A stretch of DNA of 64,000 nt from Eubacterium sp. (GTDB lineage Bacteria > Bacillota > Clostridia > Oscillospirales > Acutalibacteraceae): the NCBI GenBank assembly GCA_022511225.1, contig JAFLRZ010000005.1:1-64000 (forward strand), in the 5' to 3' direction. Under the pieces are notes generated by a model, which was not told the origin of the DNA, searched no databases, and saw only the letters and a list, made by a program, of their open reading frames with translations. Of the stretch, positions 26,256 through 35,362 are shown piece by piece (position 1 is the first letter of the stretch; the number at the start of each line of letters is the position of its first letter). A program made the translations under genes and the position numbers.

Positions 26256-26284
26256 TTGAGTTTTTTGAGCATATATGTTATACT
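26256..26284 (+). promoter_or_regulatory. Promoter of the GH20-M28 unit
   Basis: TTGAGT (26256-26261), 17 bases, TATACT (26279-26284), about 28 bases before the GH20 start. Confidence 0.65.
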
Positions 26285-26312
26285 AACAGAGTTGATTTGA
26301 AAGGAGTTTTCT

Positions 26313-27881
26313 ATGAATTTAATTCCTGCTCCGTATGAGTTTAAGCAAGGTGTTGGTTATTACAAGCTGAGTGATAACCCGAAAATCAAAAGTGAATTTG
26401 ATTTACTCCTTGTAAAGCTCACGAAATCAGATAAGGCAGACATTTTAATAAAAAAGGCTGATTTGCCTGATGAAGCGTACACTCTTGACGTGAGCAAAGG
26501 CGGTATAGAAATCACCGCAGGCAGTGAAATCGGTGCTTACTATGCACTTCAATCTCTCCGTCAGTTAAGCGGTGCTGAGCTTGGAGAAAGCAGTGTTCCG
26601 ATTTGCAGTATTTACGATAAACCGAGATTCAGCTGGAGAGGTCTTCAGCTTGATGAGAGCCGTCACTTTTTCGGAAAAGACGTTGTAAAGAAGCTTCTTG
26701 ATATGATGTTTATGATGAAGCTTAACGTGTTTCACTGGCATCTTAGTGACGATCAGGGTTGGAGAATTCAGATAGACAAGTATCCAAAGCTTACCGAAAT
26801 CGGCTCAAAGAGGAAGTATACTCAAATAGGCGGCTGGCAAAGCAAGGAAATTCTTTTTGAGAAACACGAAGGTTTCTACACGAAAGCTGAGATTGCGGAA
26901 ATCGTATCCTACGCAAAAGAAAGAGGAATAATGGTTGTTCCCGAAATTGACTTCCCTGCTCACTCGGCGAGTGCAATTGCCGCTTATCCGTGGCTTGCCT
27001 GCCGTGAAATCGAAACAGAGGTTCCCGGCTATTTCGGAAGTATTATTCCTGAAAGAGTAGAGCATAACCGAAAATGGAACAGAACGATTTGCCTCGGTAA
27101 GGAAAAGGTTTTGCAGTTCGTTTTTGACGTTATTGACGAGGTTTGCGAGCTGTTCCCTGCTCCGTATTTTCATATTGGCGGTGACGAAGCGCCGACAAAC
27201 GAATGGAAAAAATGCCCTTGCTGTCAAAAGACAATCAAGGATAACGTCCTCAAAAATGAGAAGGAGCTTCAGGGCTGGTTCAATAATTTAGTTTTAGAGC
27301 ATCTCAGGGGCAAGGGTAAAAGGCTTATCGGATGGAATGAAATTCTCGAAGCAGGAAATCTTGACAAGTCCGTAATCGCTCAATACTGGACTCCGCAAAG
27401 AGACAGGAATGCCGAAAGGCACGTAAACTCAGGCGGTAACATAATTATGTCAAAGCACCAATCGTTTTACTTTGATATGCCGTATGCGCAGTATCCTCTC
27501 AAAAACACGTACTGCCACTCACTTCAGTCGTACGGTGTAATGCCTGAGAATATAAAGAACGTGCTCGGCGTTGAGGGTGAGAACTGGACAGAATGGACTG
27601 CCGACAGTGAAAAGCTTGAGCTTAATCTTTATCCGAGGGTTCAGGCACTTAGCGAGGTTGCATGGTCAAGACCCGAAAGCATTAACTGGCAGGACTTTTT
27701 GAGCCGACTTGATAAGTTCACACCGTATTTTGAATTATTTAATACGAATTATGCCTCACTTGATGTTGCAATGCAAAAGAGCAAAATTAAAAGGGCAAAA
27801 ATACAAAAGCTGTTTTATAAAGGCGACCCTAATTATGAGGTGAAGCTTAACAATATGCTAAAGCAAAAAGGAGAGAAATAA
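26313..27881 (+). CDS. Beta-N-acetylhexosaminidase, GH20
   Basis: GH20 enzymes remove terminal GlcNAc or GalNAc by substrate-assisted catalysis. The protein has 522 residues and no signal peptide, so it is probably cytoplasmic. A small N-terminal alpha/beta domain (about 1-95, ending YYALQSLRQL) precedes the barrel, which starts with FSWRGLQLDESRHFFG. The barrel carries MLNVFHWHLSDDQGW-like residues, PEIDFPAHSASAI and the catalytic pair Asp291-Glu292 in HIGGDEAPT. The stop overlaps the next start (TAATG), so it is co-translated with the M28 gene. With the beta-mannosidase downstream it would suit breakdown of imported N-glycan fragments. Confidence 0.93.
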   Translation: MNLIPAPYEFKQGVGYYKLSDNPKIKSEFDLLLVKLTKSDKADILIKKADLPDEAYTLDVSKGGIEITAGSEIGAYYALQSLRQLSGAELGESSVPICSIYDKPRFSWRGLQLDESRHFFGKDVVKKLLDMMFMMKLNVFHWHLSDDQGWRIQIDKYPKLTEIGSKRKYTQIGGWQSKEILFEKHEGFYTKAEIAEIVSYAKERGIMVVPEIDFPAHSASAIAAYPWLACREIETEVPGYFGSIIPERVEHNRKWNRTICLGKEKVLQFVFDVIDEVCELFPAPYFHIGGDEAPTNEWKKCPCCQKTIKDNVLKNEKELQGWFNNLVLEHLRGKGKRLIGWNEILEAGNLDKSVIAQYWTPQRDRNAERHVNSGGNIIMSKHQSFYFDMPYAQYPLKNTYCHSLQSYGVMPENIKNVLGVEGENWTEWTADSEKLELNLYPRVQALSEVAWSRPESINWQDFLSRLDKFTPYFELFNTNYASLDVAMQKSKIKRAKIQKLFYKGDPNYEVKLNNMLKQKGEK

Positions 27882-29158
27882 TGAAATTTGCAGATTTCCC
27901 CCAATCAATAATCAAGGAAAACGTTGATTATTCAGTAAAAGAAATAACAAACGTAATCAAAAAGTACGGTCCTCGTGAGTCGGGTAACGAAAACTGCCTT
28001 GCAGCACAGAAGCACATCAAAAAGGAAATGGATACCTTCTGCGACGAAACTTCTTTTGAAAGCTACAAGATGTCGCCTAAGGCATTTTTGCAGTGGACAA
28101 AGTTCGTTTCAACAGCAATCATTATCGCTGTTGTAGTATGCGGATGCCTTGCGCTTTCAAGCGTGATTACAATGTTCCTTGCACAGTGCATTGTTTGCGG
28201 TGTTGTGGGTGTAGGACTTCTTATTACAGTAATTGAATTTCTTATGTATAAGCAGTTTATGGACGTTTTATATAAGAATGTTGAGGGTCACAATCTTCTC
28301 GGTGTAAGAAAGCCGTCAGGAGAGGTTAAGAAAAGAATTATCATCAGCGGTCATATTGACTCAGCTTACGAATGGCGCCACATCTATTACGGCAAGAAAT
28401 TTCCCCTTATGGGAATTTGTATGTCTGCAACAATCGGCGGTGCAATCATTTCGTTCATTATTTCAGTAATTGCAATCATTGCAAACTTCGTAAATATGGG
28501 AAGCTTCGGCAGCTTTATGAATGAATACAGCTACTTCTTCCATTTCTTTACTGCTCTTGCAATGGTTACTCTTTTCCTTTTCATTGACTTTAAGACAATT
28601 TCACCGGGTGCAAACGATAACCTTACAGGCACTTATGCCGCAGTAACAGCACTTCGTATGCTCGATATGGCAGGCATTGATTTTGAAAACACTGAGGTCT
28701 GCGCTATGATTACCGACGGTGAAGAGGCAGGACTTCGCGGCTGCAAGCAGTGGGCAAAGGACCATTATGATGAATACGTAAACAGCGGTGTTGAAACTGC
28801 AGTTCTTTGCGTTGATACTCTTGCAGACCTTGAATATCTGAACGTTTATAACAGAGATATGACAGGCACGGTTAAGCACGATCCGAAATTCAGCCAGCTT
28901 GTTATGGATGCTGCGATTGAAGCAGGTCACAATGATCTTAAGTTTGCAAACGTATTTTTCGGCTCATCGGATGCTGCTGCATTCACACAGGCAGGCATCA
29001 CGGCAACTTGTCTTGCAGCGATGGATCCTGCTCCTGCAGATTACTATCATAACCGCAGAGATAACTATGACCGTCTTGTACCTGAGGCAATTAAAACAGG
29101 ATTTGATGTAATTATTTCAACAATCCTTAAGTTTGATCGAGAAGGTCTTGGGGAATAA
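27881..29158 (+). CDS. Membrane-embedded M28-type metallopeptidase
   Basis: Zinc-aminopeptidase motifs of family M28 are visible: SGHIDSA (His158, Asp160), GANDNLTGT (Asp246), TDGEEAGLRG (Glu281/282), CVDTLAD and a C-terminal YYHNRRDN (His390). Two hydrophobic segments sit early (about 74-122). Two or three more (about 175-238) lie between Asp160 and Asp246, ligands that are usually some ten residues apart. The catalytic domain thus appears to be split by membrane helices. There is no signal peptide. It is translationally coupled to the GH20 gene and ends at a strong terminator. The substrate is unknown; an aminopeptidase role is inferred from the family. Confidence 0.8.
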   Translation: MKFADFPQSIIKENVDYSVKEITNVIKKYGPRESGNENCLAAQKHIKKEMDTFCDETSFESYKMSPKAFLQWTKFVSTAIIIAVVVCGCLALSSVITMFLAQCIVCGVVGVGLLITVIEFLMYKQFMDVLYKNVEGHNLLGVRKPSGEVKKRIIISGHIDSAYEWRHIYYGKKFPLMGICMSATIGGAIISFIISVIAIIANFVNMGSFGSFMNEYSYFFHFFTALAMVTLFLFIDFKTISPGANDNLTGTYAAVTALRMLDMAGIDFENTEVCAMITDGEEAGLRGCKQWAKDHYDEYVNSGVETAVLCVDTLADLEYLNVYNRDMTGTVKHDPKFSQLVMDAAIEAGHNDLKFANVFFGSSDAAAFTQAGITATCLAAMDPAPADYYHNRRDNYDRLVPEAIKTGFDVIISTILKFDREGLGE

Positions 29159-29173
29159 TGTATTAAGTATTAG

Positions 29174-29201
29174 AGCGACAACTGATAGTTGTCGCTTTTT
29201 T
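29174..29201 (+). terminator. Terminator of the GH20-M28 unit
   Basis: GCGACAAC-TGATA-GTTGTCGC followed by TTTTTT. Confidence 0.92.
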
Positions 29202-29260
29202 GTTGACTTTTTTGCTTGTTTTATATATTCTTAAAGTAAGAAAATATTTAGGAGTGGCAT

Positions 29261-31798
29261 ATGAAAAAGACATTAAACGGAGAATGGATATTCAAAGCAA
29301 TTGACTCGGCTGAGTGGAAGAAAGCAGTTGTACCCGGCTGTAACTTCCTTGACCTTATGGCGAATGACGATATACCCGACCCATTTATTGCACTCAACGA
29401 AAATGACGTGCAGTGGGTTGGCGAAAAGGACTGGGAATACAAAAGAGCCTTTGAAATCACTGAAGACGAGCTTAAATATGACGATATTAAGCTGAACGCA
29501 AAAATGCTTGATACAATCTGCGACGTATTTATTAATGACAAGCTGATATTCAGCGGTGATAACTGCTTTATTGCTTACAGTTACAGCGTAAAGGATTATC
29601 TTAAATCAGGTGAAAACGAGATAAAAATTGTATTTCACTCGCCTGTTAATTACGTTTCATCCAAGTACAAGGAATGTGCCACACCTGTTAATTCTAACGG
29701 TCAGAACGGCATCGTTCATATTCGTAAGCCGCAGTGCCATTTTGGATGGGACTGGGGCCCTGTACTGCCGTGCAGCGGAATTACAAAGGACATTGAGCTT
29801 GAATTTGTTTCAAAGGGTAGAATTGATTATCTTGCAGTAAGCCAGAGCATAAATGATTCAGTTGCTACGATTGAAGCGAGCGCAGATATTGAGCACTATT
29901 CAGACTGCAGTTGCACCATAACTCTCACCTGCCCTGACGGCACAGAGTTTACCGAGTCGGGAAAAAGTGCTCAGTTTACGATTGAAAAGCCTGAGCTTTG
30001 GTGGACAAGGGAATTATCAGGCAAAAAGAAGCAACCGCTATATACTGTCACTGCAAGACTTTATGACGGAGAGGACATTGTCAGTGAGAAGTCAAAAAAA
30101 ATCGGTATAAGGACTATTGAGCTTAACCGTGAGCGTGACGAATACGGAAGAAATTTTCAGTTTGTACTAAACGGAGTTCCCCTCTTTATCAAGGGTGCAA
30201 ACTACATACCACCCGATAGCTTTATAACACGCTTTAACGAGGAAAGGCTTAATTATTTTCTTGATGCCGTGCAGTTTTCGAATATGAATATGCTTCGTGT
30301 ATGGGGCGGCGGATATTATGAAAGTGATGAATTTTACAATGCCTGTGATGAACGCGGAATTCTTGTATGGCAGGACTTTCAGTTTGCGTGTCAGGCATAT
30401 CCGTTTTTCATTGACGAGTTCCTTGACAACGTAAAGAAAGAGGTTGAATACAACGTAAAGCGACTTTGTCATCATCCGTCACTCGCTCTTTGGTGCGGTA
30501 ATAACGAGATAGAGGATATGCATATGGCTTGGGTGCATATGACGAAGTACGTTGATTATACTGAAAAATTCTTCTATCACATTCTTGAGGATGAAATTCG
30601 CAGATATGATAATCAAACACCGTATACTCAGGGCTCGCCTATTGGCGTTTCGCACAACAAGGGTGTAAGTGCCGACAATATCGGTGACACTCATTTATGG
30701 AGCGTATGGCACGGCTTACAGCCTATGAATTACTACAGAAAGAGAATGACGCGCTTTTGCAGTGAATTCGGATTTGAAAGTCTGCCTGATCTCAAGGCAA
30801 TAGAGCAGTTTGCAAACAAAGAGGATTATTCGCTTTCAAGTGACGTTTTCAAAGCTCATCAGAAATGTGCAAACGGCAATGACAAGATGATTTATTATAT
30901 TGCTTCACGCTTTGCCCTGCCAAAAAGATTTGAGGACTATATTTATCTTTCGCAAGTTACCCAGCTTGAGTGTATAGCAGATGCAACGGAGCACTGGAGA
31001 AGAAATAAGGGCAGATGCAACGGCTCTATGTACTGGCAGTTTAACGACTGCTGGGGAGTGTGCTCGTGGTCAAGCATTGACTATTACGGCAATTATAAGG
31101 CTTTGCAGTACGGCGCAAAACATTTCAACGCTCCGCTTGCCGTGTCGATTGAAGATACTGAGGAATACATCAATATTTTTGCACTCAATGACCATACGGA
31201 TAAACGCAGTGTAACGCTTGAGTACGAAATATTTGACTTCACTACAGGTACTCTTAAAAAGGAAAGCACGGATATTAAGATAGGCGCTGTCGAAAACAGG
31301 CTTGTATTCAAGCTCAAGCTGAAGGAAATCAAGTCACTGTATAGCCCTGATGAAACGGGAATTGTTGCAAGACTTTATGAAAACGAAAAACTGATAAATC
31401 AGAAGACAGTTTTGTTTGATAAGGAGAAAAATCTTTCACTTCCAAAAGCGAAGCTCAGTACGAAAATTGTTATTGAGCAGGACAGACTAAGACTTATTAT
31501 CAAGTCGGATGCTTTTGCAAGACTTGTTAAGCTTGAAAGCAGTAAATCAACTCTGCCGTTCAGTGATAATTTCTTTGATATACTACCGAACGAAACTAAG
31601 GAAGTAACGATTGAAAAGGATGCTTCAATGACATTGCGCGAGCTTGCTGAAAGCATAAGCATTTACAGTCTTTGCAATATTAAAAAGGATACGAATGCTC
31701 TTAAAAACGGCTGGGCAAGAACTAAGGTTTATCTTTCGCCAACCAACCTCGGCAACTGCTTCTACCACGGCAAAAAGGCAGCGGATGTGAAATTATAA
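29261..31798 (+). CDS. Beta-mannosidase, GH2
   Basis: The 845-residue protein has the beta-mannosidase pattern of GH2: an N-terminal sugar-binding domain with LNGEWIFKAIDS and VPGCNFLDLM, an Ig-like domain, and a TIM barrel with HFGWDWGP, GVPLFIKGANYIPPDSF and MLRVWGGGYYE. The acid/base is Glu416 in WCGNNEIEDM and the nucleophile Glu502 in CSEFGFESLPDL. There is no signal peptide, so it should act inside the cell on short beta-mannosides such as Man-GlcNAc or mannobiose. An AGGAG site precedes the ATG. Its own promoter may lie in 29202-29260 (TTGACT with a weak -10). Confidence 0.93.
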   Translation: MKKTLNGEWIFKAIDSAEWKKAVVPGCNFLDLMANDDIPDPFIALNENDVQWVGEKDWEYKRAFEITEDELKYDDIKLNAKMLDTICDVFINDKLIFSGDNCFIAYSYSVKDYLKSGENEIKIVFHSPVNYVSSKYKECATPVNSNGQNGIVHIRKPQCHFGWDWGPVLPCSGITKDIELEFVSKGRIDYLAVSQSINDSVATIEASADIEHYSDCSCTITLTCPDGTEFTESGKSAQFTIEKPELWWTRELSGKKKQPLYTVTARLYDGEDIVSEKSKKIGIRTIELNRERDEYGRNFQFVLNGVPLFIKGANYIPPDSFITRFNEERLNYFLDAVQFSNMNMLRVWGGGYYESDEFYNACDERGILVWQDFQFACQAYPFFIDEFLDNVKKEVEYNVKRLCHHPSLALWCGNNEIEDMHMAWVHMTKYVDYTEKFFYHILEDEIRRYDNQTPYTQGSPIGVSHNKGVSADNIGDTHLWSVWHGLQPMNYYRKRMTRFCSEFGFESLPDLKAIEQFANKEDYSLSSDVFKAHQKCANGNDKMIYYIASRFALPKRFEDYIYLSQVTQLECIADATEHWRRNKGRCNGSMYWQFNDCWGVCSWSSIDYYGNYKALQYGAKHFNAPLAVSIEDTEEYINIFALNDHTDKRSVTLEYEIFDFTTGTLKKESTDIKIGAVENRLVFKLKLKEIKSLYSPDETGIVARLYENEKLINQKTVLFDKEKNLSLPKAKLSTKIVIEQDRLRLIIKSDAFARLVKLESSKSTLPFSDNFFDILPNETKEVTIEKDASMTLRELAESISIYSLCNIKKDTNALKNGWARTKVYLSPTNLGNCFYHGKKAADVKL

Positions 31799-31832
31799 TT
31801 AATTATAATATTGATAAATTAGGAGAAGCTGA

Positions 31833-32348
31833 ATGGGAAAAATATTAGGTTCCTGGAGCGGTATGCGTAAATACCTTGAGCAAGAAATGCTTGCTGAAAG
31901 TCTGCGCGGACGAGTGCGATACGGATGCACTGCTTACGTAGGTATGGATGGATGCCATATATTTGAAATATGCATTGACGGCTTACAGATTAAACGGTTT
32001 TCTCTTGAAACGGTTAATACGTATTTTATTGATAACGGATATAAGGAACCTGTTAAACCTATGAGTATCCCTAATTATTGGGATAACTTTTGGGAGCTTT
32101 TGGATAAATTTCCATTGAAATCAAGAACAGAATATACCGATGCTGAGTTTAGCGGTGCACTTAAGGAATATCGAAATCAAAAAATTCAAGTCAGTATTAA
32201 TTCCGAAAACCCATTGGTAAGGATGTTTGCTGTTTTGGATAAAAGGCTTGGAAAAAACACGCTAAAAAAAGTCAAGGAGACGATAACAAATCAACCCGAG
32301 TGGCTTCAAACAATTTATCGTTTAAGAATTGAAGCAGAGCTTATCTGA
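31833..32348 (+). CDS. SF0329-like conserved protein of unknown function
   Basis: The 171-residue protein starts MGKILGSWSGMRKYLEQEML followed by LRGRVRYGCTAYVGMDGC. This resembles the small SF0329 family found scattered in Firmicutes, in which the LxGRVxY(F/G)CTxY segment is the main recognisable part. No signal peptide or membrane segment is seen. It follows the beta-mannosidase by 34 bases with an AGGAGAAG ribosome site and may be co-transcribed, but a functional link is not implied. The function is unknown. Confidence 0.6.
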   Translation: MGKILGSWSGMRKYLEQEMLAESLRGRVRYGCTAYVGMDGCHIFEICIDGLQIKRFSLETVNTYFIDNGYKEPVKPMSIPNYWDNFWELLDKFPLKSRTEYTDAEFSGALKEYRNQKIQVSINSENPLVRMFAVLDKRLGKNTLKKVKETITNQPEWLQTIYRLRIEAELI

Positions 32349-32387
32349 AATGCTCACAGTAATATGATCAAATGTTTATAGACATAA

Positions 32388-32421
32388 AAATGCGGCTTGA
32401 ACTGATGTTCAAGCCGCATTA
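32388..32421. terminator. Bidirectional terminator between converging genes
   Basis: AATGCGGCTTGAAC / GTTCAAGCCGCATT perfect stem, with T-rich tails on both strands. It ends the SF0329-like gene and the aldolase-like gene. Confidence 0.9.
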
Positions 32422-32435
32422 GTTTTTATAATAAT

Positions 32436-33656
32436 TTATTTCTTATCAATCTGCTTTGAGTATTTTGCAAGGTAAACTGTTCTCATAAGGAAGCATTCTG
32501 CCTTTGGAACGTAGTGAGGGCGATTAAAAATATCTGTATCAACCTGAGCCTCACAGCCCTTGCCCATAATGATTTCGAGAGCCTGAAGGTCGCCGTCATT
32601 ATTACCTGTTACGAGTGCGCCGTGTCCTTCAACAAGAACTGCGTTTCTGCCGTCAACGGCTTTGCCGATTTTTTCGGCACATTCATCTGTATCGCCGTTA
32701 ATCCACGGAGCACACTTAACGTCTACACCTGCAATCTGAGCAAAGTCATCAATCATAGGAAGCATTGTTTCGCCAAGGCAGGAAACTGCAACAACGTAAG
32801 GATTTGCGATATGCTTAATCATTGTGCAATCCTCTGTTTCGTAAATTGCCCTATGAATCTTTGCGCACTTTGGAGCGATACCGTTTGCGCCAAGACCTGT
32901 TTCCATATCAACGTCAACCTTTTTGCCGCCGTCATATGTAAGGGTGAACATATTACCTACTCTGATAGATGAGCCAAGGTCGCATACCTGCTCAGGCATT
33001 TTGCATGCGTTATTCTTGTCGAGATAATAATTCATCTTTGCTTCCTCGGAATAAACCTTATCCCATGAATGACGAAGATAATTGTCCTTAATTACCTTTT
33101 CACAGCAGCCCTCAAGTGCTTCAGCAACCTCGAAAGCCTCCTCGAAAGTTTTGCCCATACAAAGAGTACCGTGATGCTTAAGCATAATTGCAGGGCAATC
33201 AGGATTTTCTATCATACAAGCCTCAACCTTCTTGCGAAGTGAGTTTGTTGTAGACATAGCATAAGCAGCAACGGGTACCCTGTCACCGAGGACATCTCTG
33301 TACTCGCTGTAGACGTTTCTGATTTCCATACCTGTAATGCTGACAATAGTTGCCGCCTTCTGGTGAGTATGAATAACAAAGTCTACAAGCGGATGATGCT
33401 TATAAGCGTCAGCGTGAACACCCTTTTCGGACGAAGGCTTAATATCTCCCTCGTGTGAGCAGTCATCAATATTAACAACTACAACCTCTTCAGGTGTGAG
33501 CGTATCATATGCTCTGCCTGATGGAGTAATTACAAACTGTGTATCGCTTATTCTTGCCGAAACGTTGCCCCACGTACGAGCAATAAGTCCGTTTGCAAGA
33601 AGCATTTTGCCTGCTTCAACAACTTTTCTTTTAGCTTCTTCAATTTCGTAAGCCAT
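32436..33656 (-). CDS. Double-domain class II aldolase/adducin-type protein
   Basis: The 406 residues hold two aldolase-like domains; usual family members have one domain of about 210-230. The first (about 1-200) has what catalysis needs: GNVSARISDTQFVITPSGRA, Glu in KPSSEKGVH, zinc ligands in FVIHTHQKAATIVS, and the third His in MLKHHGTLCMG. The second (about 225-395) keeps the layout but not the full site: MIKHIANPYVVAVS lacks the second His and the SSE glutamate is gone, although VLVEGHGALVTG remains. The second half may be structural or regulatory. Family members cleave or epimerise sugar phosphates using zinc. It follows the aminotransferase gene by 78 bases with a hairpin between. Confidence 0.82.
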   Translation of the reverse strand: MAYEIEEAKRKVVEAGKMLLANGLIARTWGNVSARISDTQFVITPSGRAYDTLTPEEVVVVNIDDCSHEGDIKPSSEKGVHADAYKHHPLVDFVIHTHQKAATIVSITGMEIRNVYSEYRDVLGDRVPVAAYAMSTTNSLRKKVEACMIENPDCPAIMLKHHGTLCMGKTFEEAFEVAEALEGCCEKVIKDNYLRHSWDKVYSEEAKMNYYLDKNNACKMPEQVCDLGSSIRVGNMFTLTYDGGKKVDVDMETGLGANGIAPKCAKIHRAIYETEDCTMIKHIANPYVVAVSCLGETMLPMIDDFAQIAGVDVKCAPWINGDTDECAEKIGKAVDGRNAVLVEGHGALVTGNNDGDLQALEIIMGKGCEAQVDTDIFNRPHYVPKAECFLMRTVYLAKYSKQIDKK

Positions 33657-33697
33657 AAATTTCTCCTTAATAATCCGTTTTCATATTAATGGGTTAA

Positions 33698-33721
33698 AGG
33701 GAGTGAGAAAACTCACTCCCT
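33698..33721 (-). terminator. Intercistronic hairpin between aminotransferase and aldolase genes
   Basis: AGGGAGTGAG-AAAA-CTCACTCCCT perfect stem, with only TTTAACCC after it on the minus strand. It may be an attenuator or mRNA end-stabiliser rather than a full terminator. Confidence 0.5.
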
Positions 33722-33734
33722 GAATTGATATTAA

Positions 33735-35219
33735 TTAGTCGCCAATCTTTTCGCACTGTGAAAGTACCTTGTCAAAACGACGGATACATTCATCAATGTC
33801 TTCCTCTGTATAAGCACTTGAGGTATAAAGTCTTGAGCCTGCAAGAGTTACAAGACCCTCTGCCATATAAGCAGCACCCATATACTGCATTTCTGTCTGA
33901 CGGATACCTGTTTCCTTAAGAACTGTAGGAATTGTCCAAGGCTTCTTCCAATCAATCTTGAAGTGCATTGTAGCAACAGTATGAAGGTGGCATACTGAGC
34001 CGACATTGTAGCAAACGAATGGGAGGTCATATTTCTTGATAGACTCGTTGATACCCTTAACAAGTCTGTCTGCCATCTTGCCTGCAACCTGACAAGCATT
34101 TCTCTTTTCAATCTCACAGATTACTGTGTAGCCTGCACAGCAGGAAAGAGGTGTAGCAGCCATTGTACCGCCGCACATTGCCTTATGAATCTTCTTGCCC
34201 TCAGCCTTATCAAGACCTGCGCCAAGATACTTCATAACCTCTTTGTGACCGCCGATACCGCCTGCACCCGGATAACCGCCTGCAATAATCTTACCGAAGA
34301 TTGTGATATCAGGATCAATACCATAATAACCCTGTGCACCTGAAATACCGATACGGAAGCCTGAAACAACCTCGTCGCATACAAGGAGAGCACCGTACTT
34401 GCGGCAAAGTGCCTGAACACCCTTAGGGAAGTCCTTATCTACAGGACGTGTTGCTGACTCAGGACCGATTGGCTCGATGAATACAGCAGCAGTACCGCCA
34501 CGGAACTTGTTGAGCTTAAGTTTTCTTTCGAGGCTCTTTAAATCGTTAGGGAAGAATTCCTGTGTATGCTTAAATACAAACATAGGAACGCCGTGTGACT
34601 GAAGATTTAATGTACCCGGTACACGCATACCCCAAGCAAGCTGATCTGACCAGCCGTGGTAAGCACCGCCCATTTTGATGATGTTCTTGTTGCCTGTTGC
34701 AAGACGAGCAACACGAACAGCACACATACAAGCCTCTGTACCTGAGCCAAGCATACGGAACATCTCTACAGATGGAACGCACTCTGAAATCTTCTTTGCA
34801 AGCTTATACTCATAAGGATGGAAAAGACCTGTTGAAGGACCGCAGTCGTCAAGAAGCTCCTTAACTTTTTCCTTTACAACATCATCATTTGAACCGATGA
34901 TTGTAGGACCGCCTGCCTGGAGGAAGTCATAATACTCATTGCCGTCAATATCATAAAGCTTGTTGCCCTTTGCCTTTGTCATAACAATCGGGAAAGGATA
35001 GTTGAAAGCAAGGTTATGCTGAACACCACCCGGAATAATGTTCTTAGCCTCGGTAATCATTTCCTTTGACTTTGCACACTTCTTCTCAAAGTACTCTTCT
35101 TCGTACTTCTTAAGAGCGTCACGGTTGATAGAATAAATTGGTTTTTTGATGAGCGCATCAAGCTGAGCTGTAACAATCGCTGCATCAGGATACTCTGAAA
35201 TAGCAAATCTTGTATCCAT
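33735..35219 (-). CDS. Class III PLP aminotransferase, glutamate-1-semialdehyde aminomutase-like
   Basis: The protein has 494 residues. The fold is shown by IIPGGVQHNLAF, YDFLQAGGPTIIGS, RMLGSGTEACMCAVRVAR, GGAYHGWSD, LLVCDEVVSGFRIG and the PLP lysine in TIFGKIIAGGYPGAGG. It resembles HemL and related aminotransferases, but the extra N-terminal 40-50 residues and the lack of heme genes nearby argue against tetrapyrrole synthesis. It heads a minus-strand unit with the aldolase, opposite a TetR regulator and an FGGY kinase. It therefore probably acts on an aldehyde, keto sugar or amino compound of that pathway. GGGGGA precedes the ATG. Confidence 0.87.
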   Translation of the reverse strand: MDTRFAISEYPDAAIVTAQLDALIKKPIYSINRDALKKYEEEYFEKKCAKSKEMITEAKNIIPGGVQHNLAFNYPFPIVMTKAKGNKLYDIDGNEYYDFLQAGGPTIIGSNDDVVKEKVKELLDDCGPSTGLFHPYEYKLAKKISECVPSVEMFRMLGSGTEACMCAVRVARLATGNKNIIKMGGAYHGWSDQLAWGMRVPGTLNLQSHGVPMFVFKHTQEFFPNDLKSLERKLKLNKFRGGTAAVFIEPIGPESATRPVDKDFPKGVQALCRKYGALLVCDEVVSGFRIGISGAQGYYGIDPDITIFGKIIAGGYPGAGGIGGHKEVMKYLGAGLDKAEGKKIHKAMCGGTMAATPLSCCAGYTVICEIEKRNACQVAGKMADRLVKGINESIKKYDLPFVCYNVGSVCHLHTVATMHFKIDWKKPWTIPTVLKETGIRQTEMQYMGAAYMAEGLVTLAGSRLYTSSAYTEEDIDECIRRFDKVLSQCEKIGD

Positions 35220-35247
35220 TGGAAATTCCCCCTTAATTATATTTTGT

Positions 35248-35289
35248 GTGAGCAGCGGCTCACCGTTTTGGGCGTGAGTAGTCGCTCAC
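35248..35289. promoter_or_regulatory. Two inverted repeats in the aminotransferase leader
   Basis: GTGAGC-AGCG-GCTCAC (35248-35263) and GTGAG-TAGTCG-CTCAC (35274-35289), with centres 26 bases apart. They lie between the minus-strand promoter and the aminotransferase start, so they would be transcribed. They could be operators or RNA hairpins. The second resembles part of the dispersed repeat at 51197-51223. Confidence 0.5.
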
Positions 35290-35304
35290 TGTTCTTACAC
35301 ATTA

Positions 35305-35332
35305 AGTATATCACTTTTTGACGATTTGTCAA
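35305..35332 (-). promoter_or_regulatory. Promoter of the aminotransferase-aldolase unit
   Basis: Minus-strand TTGACA (35332-35327), 16 bases, TATACT (35310-35305). Confidence 0.75.
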
Positions 35333-35333
35333 A
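35317..35333. promoter_or_regulatory. Candidate TetR operator
   Basis: The perfect palindrome TTTGAC-GATTT-GTCAAA covers the -35 box of the aminotransferase promoter and lies about 30 bases upstream of the divergent TetR promoter. This is where a local repressor would be expected to bind. Confidence 0.55.
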
Positions 35334-35362
35334 TGTTTTTAGGATAAAATTTGGTATATTTA

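Noticed and set aside
33735-35219. Aminotransferase as true HemL for heme synthesis
   Set aside because: Longer N-terminus, sugar-enzyme neighbours and no other heme genes nearby argue for a different substrate.
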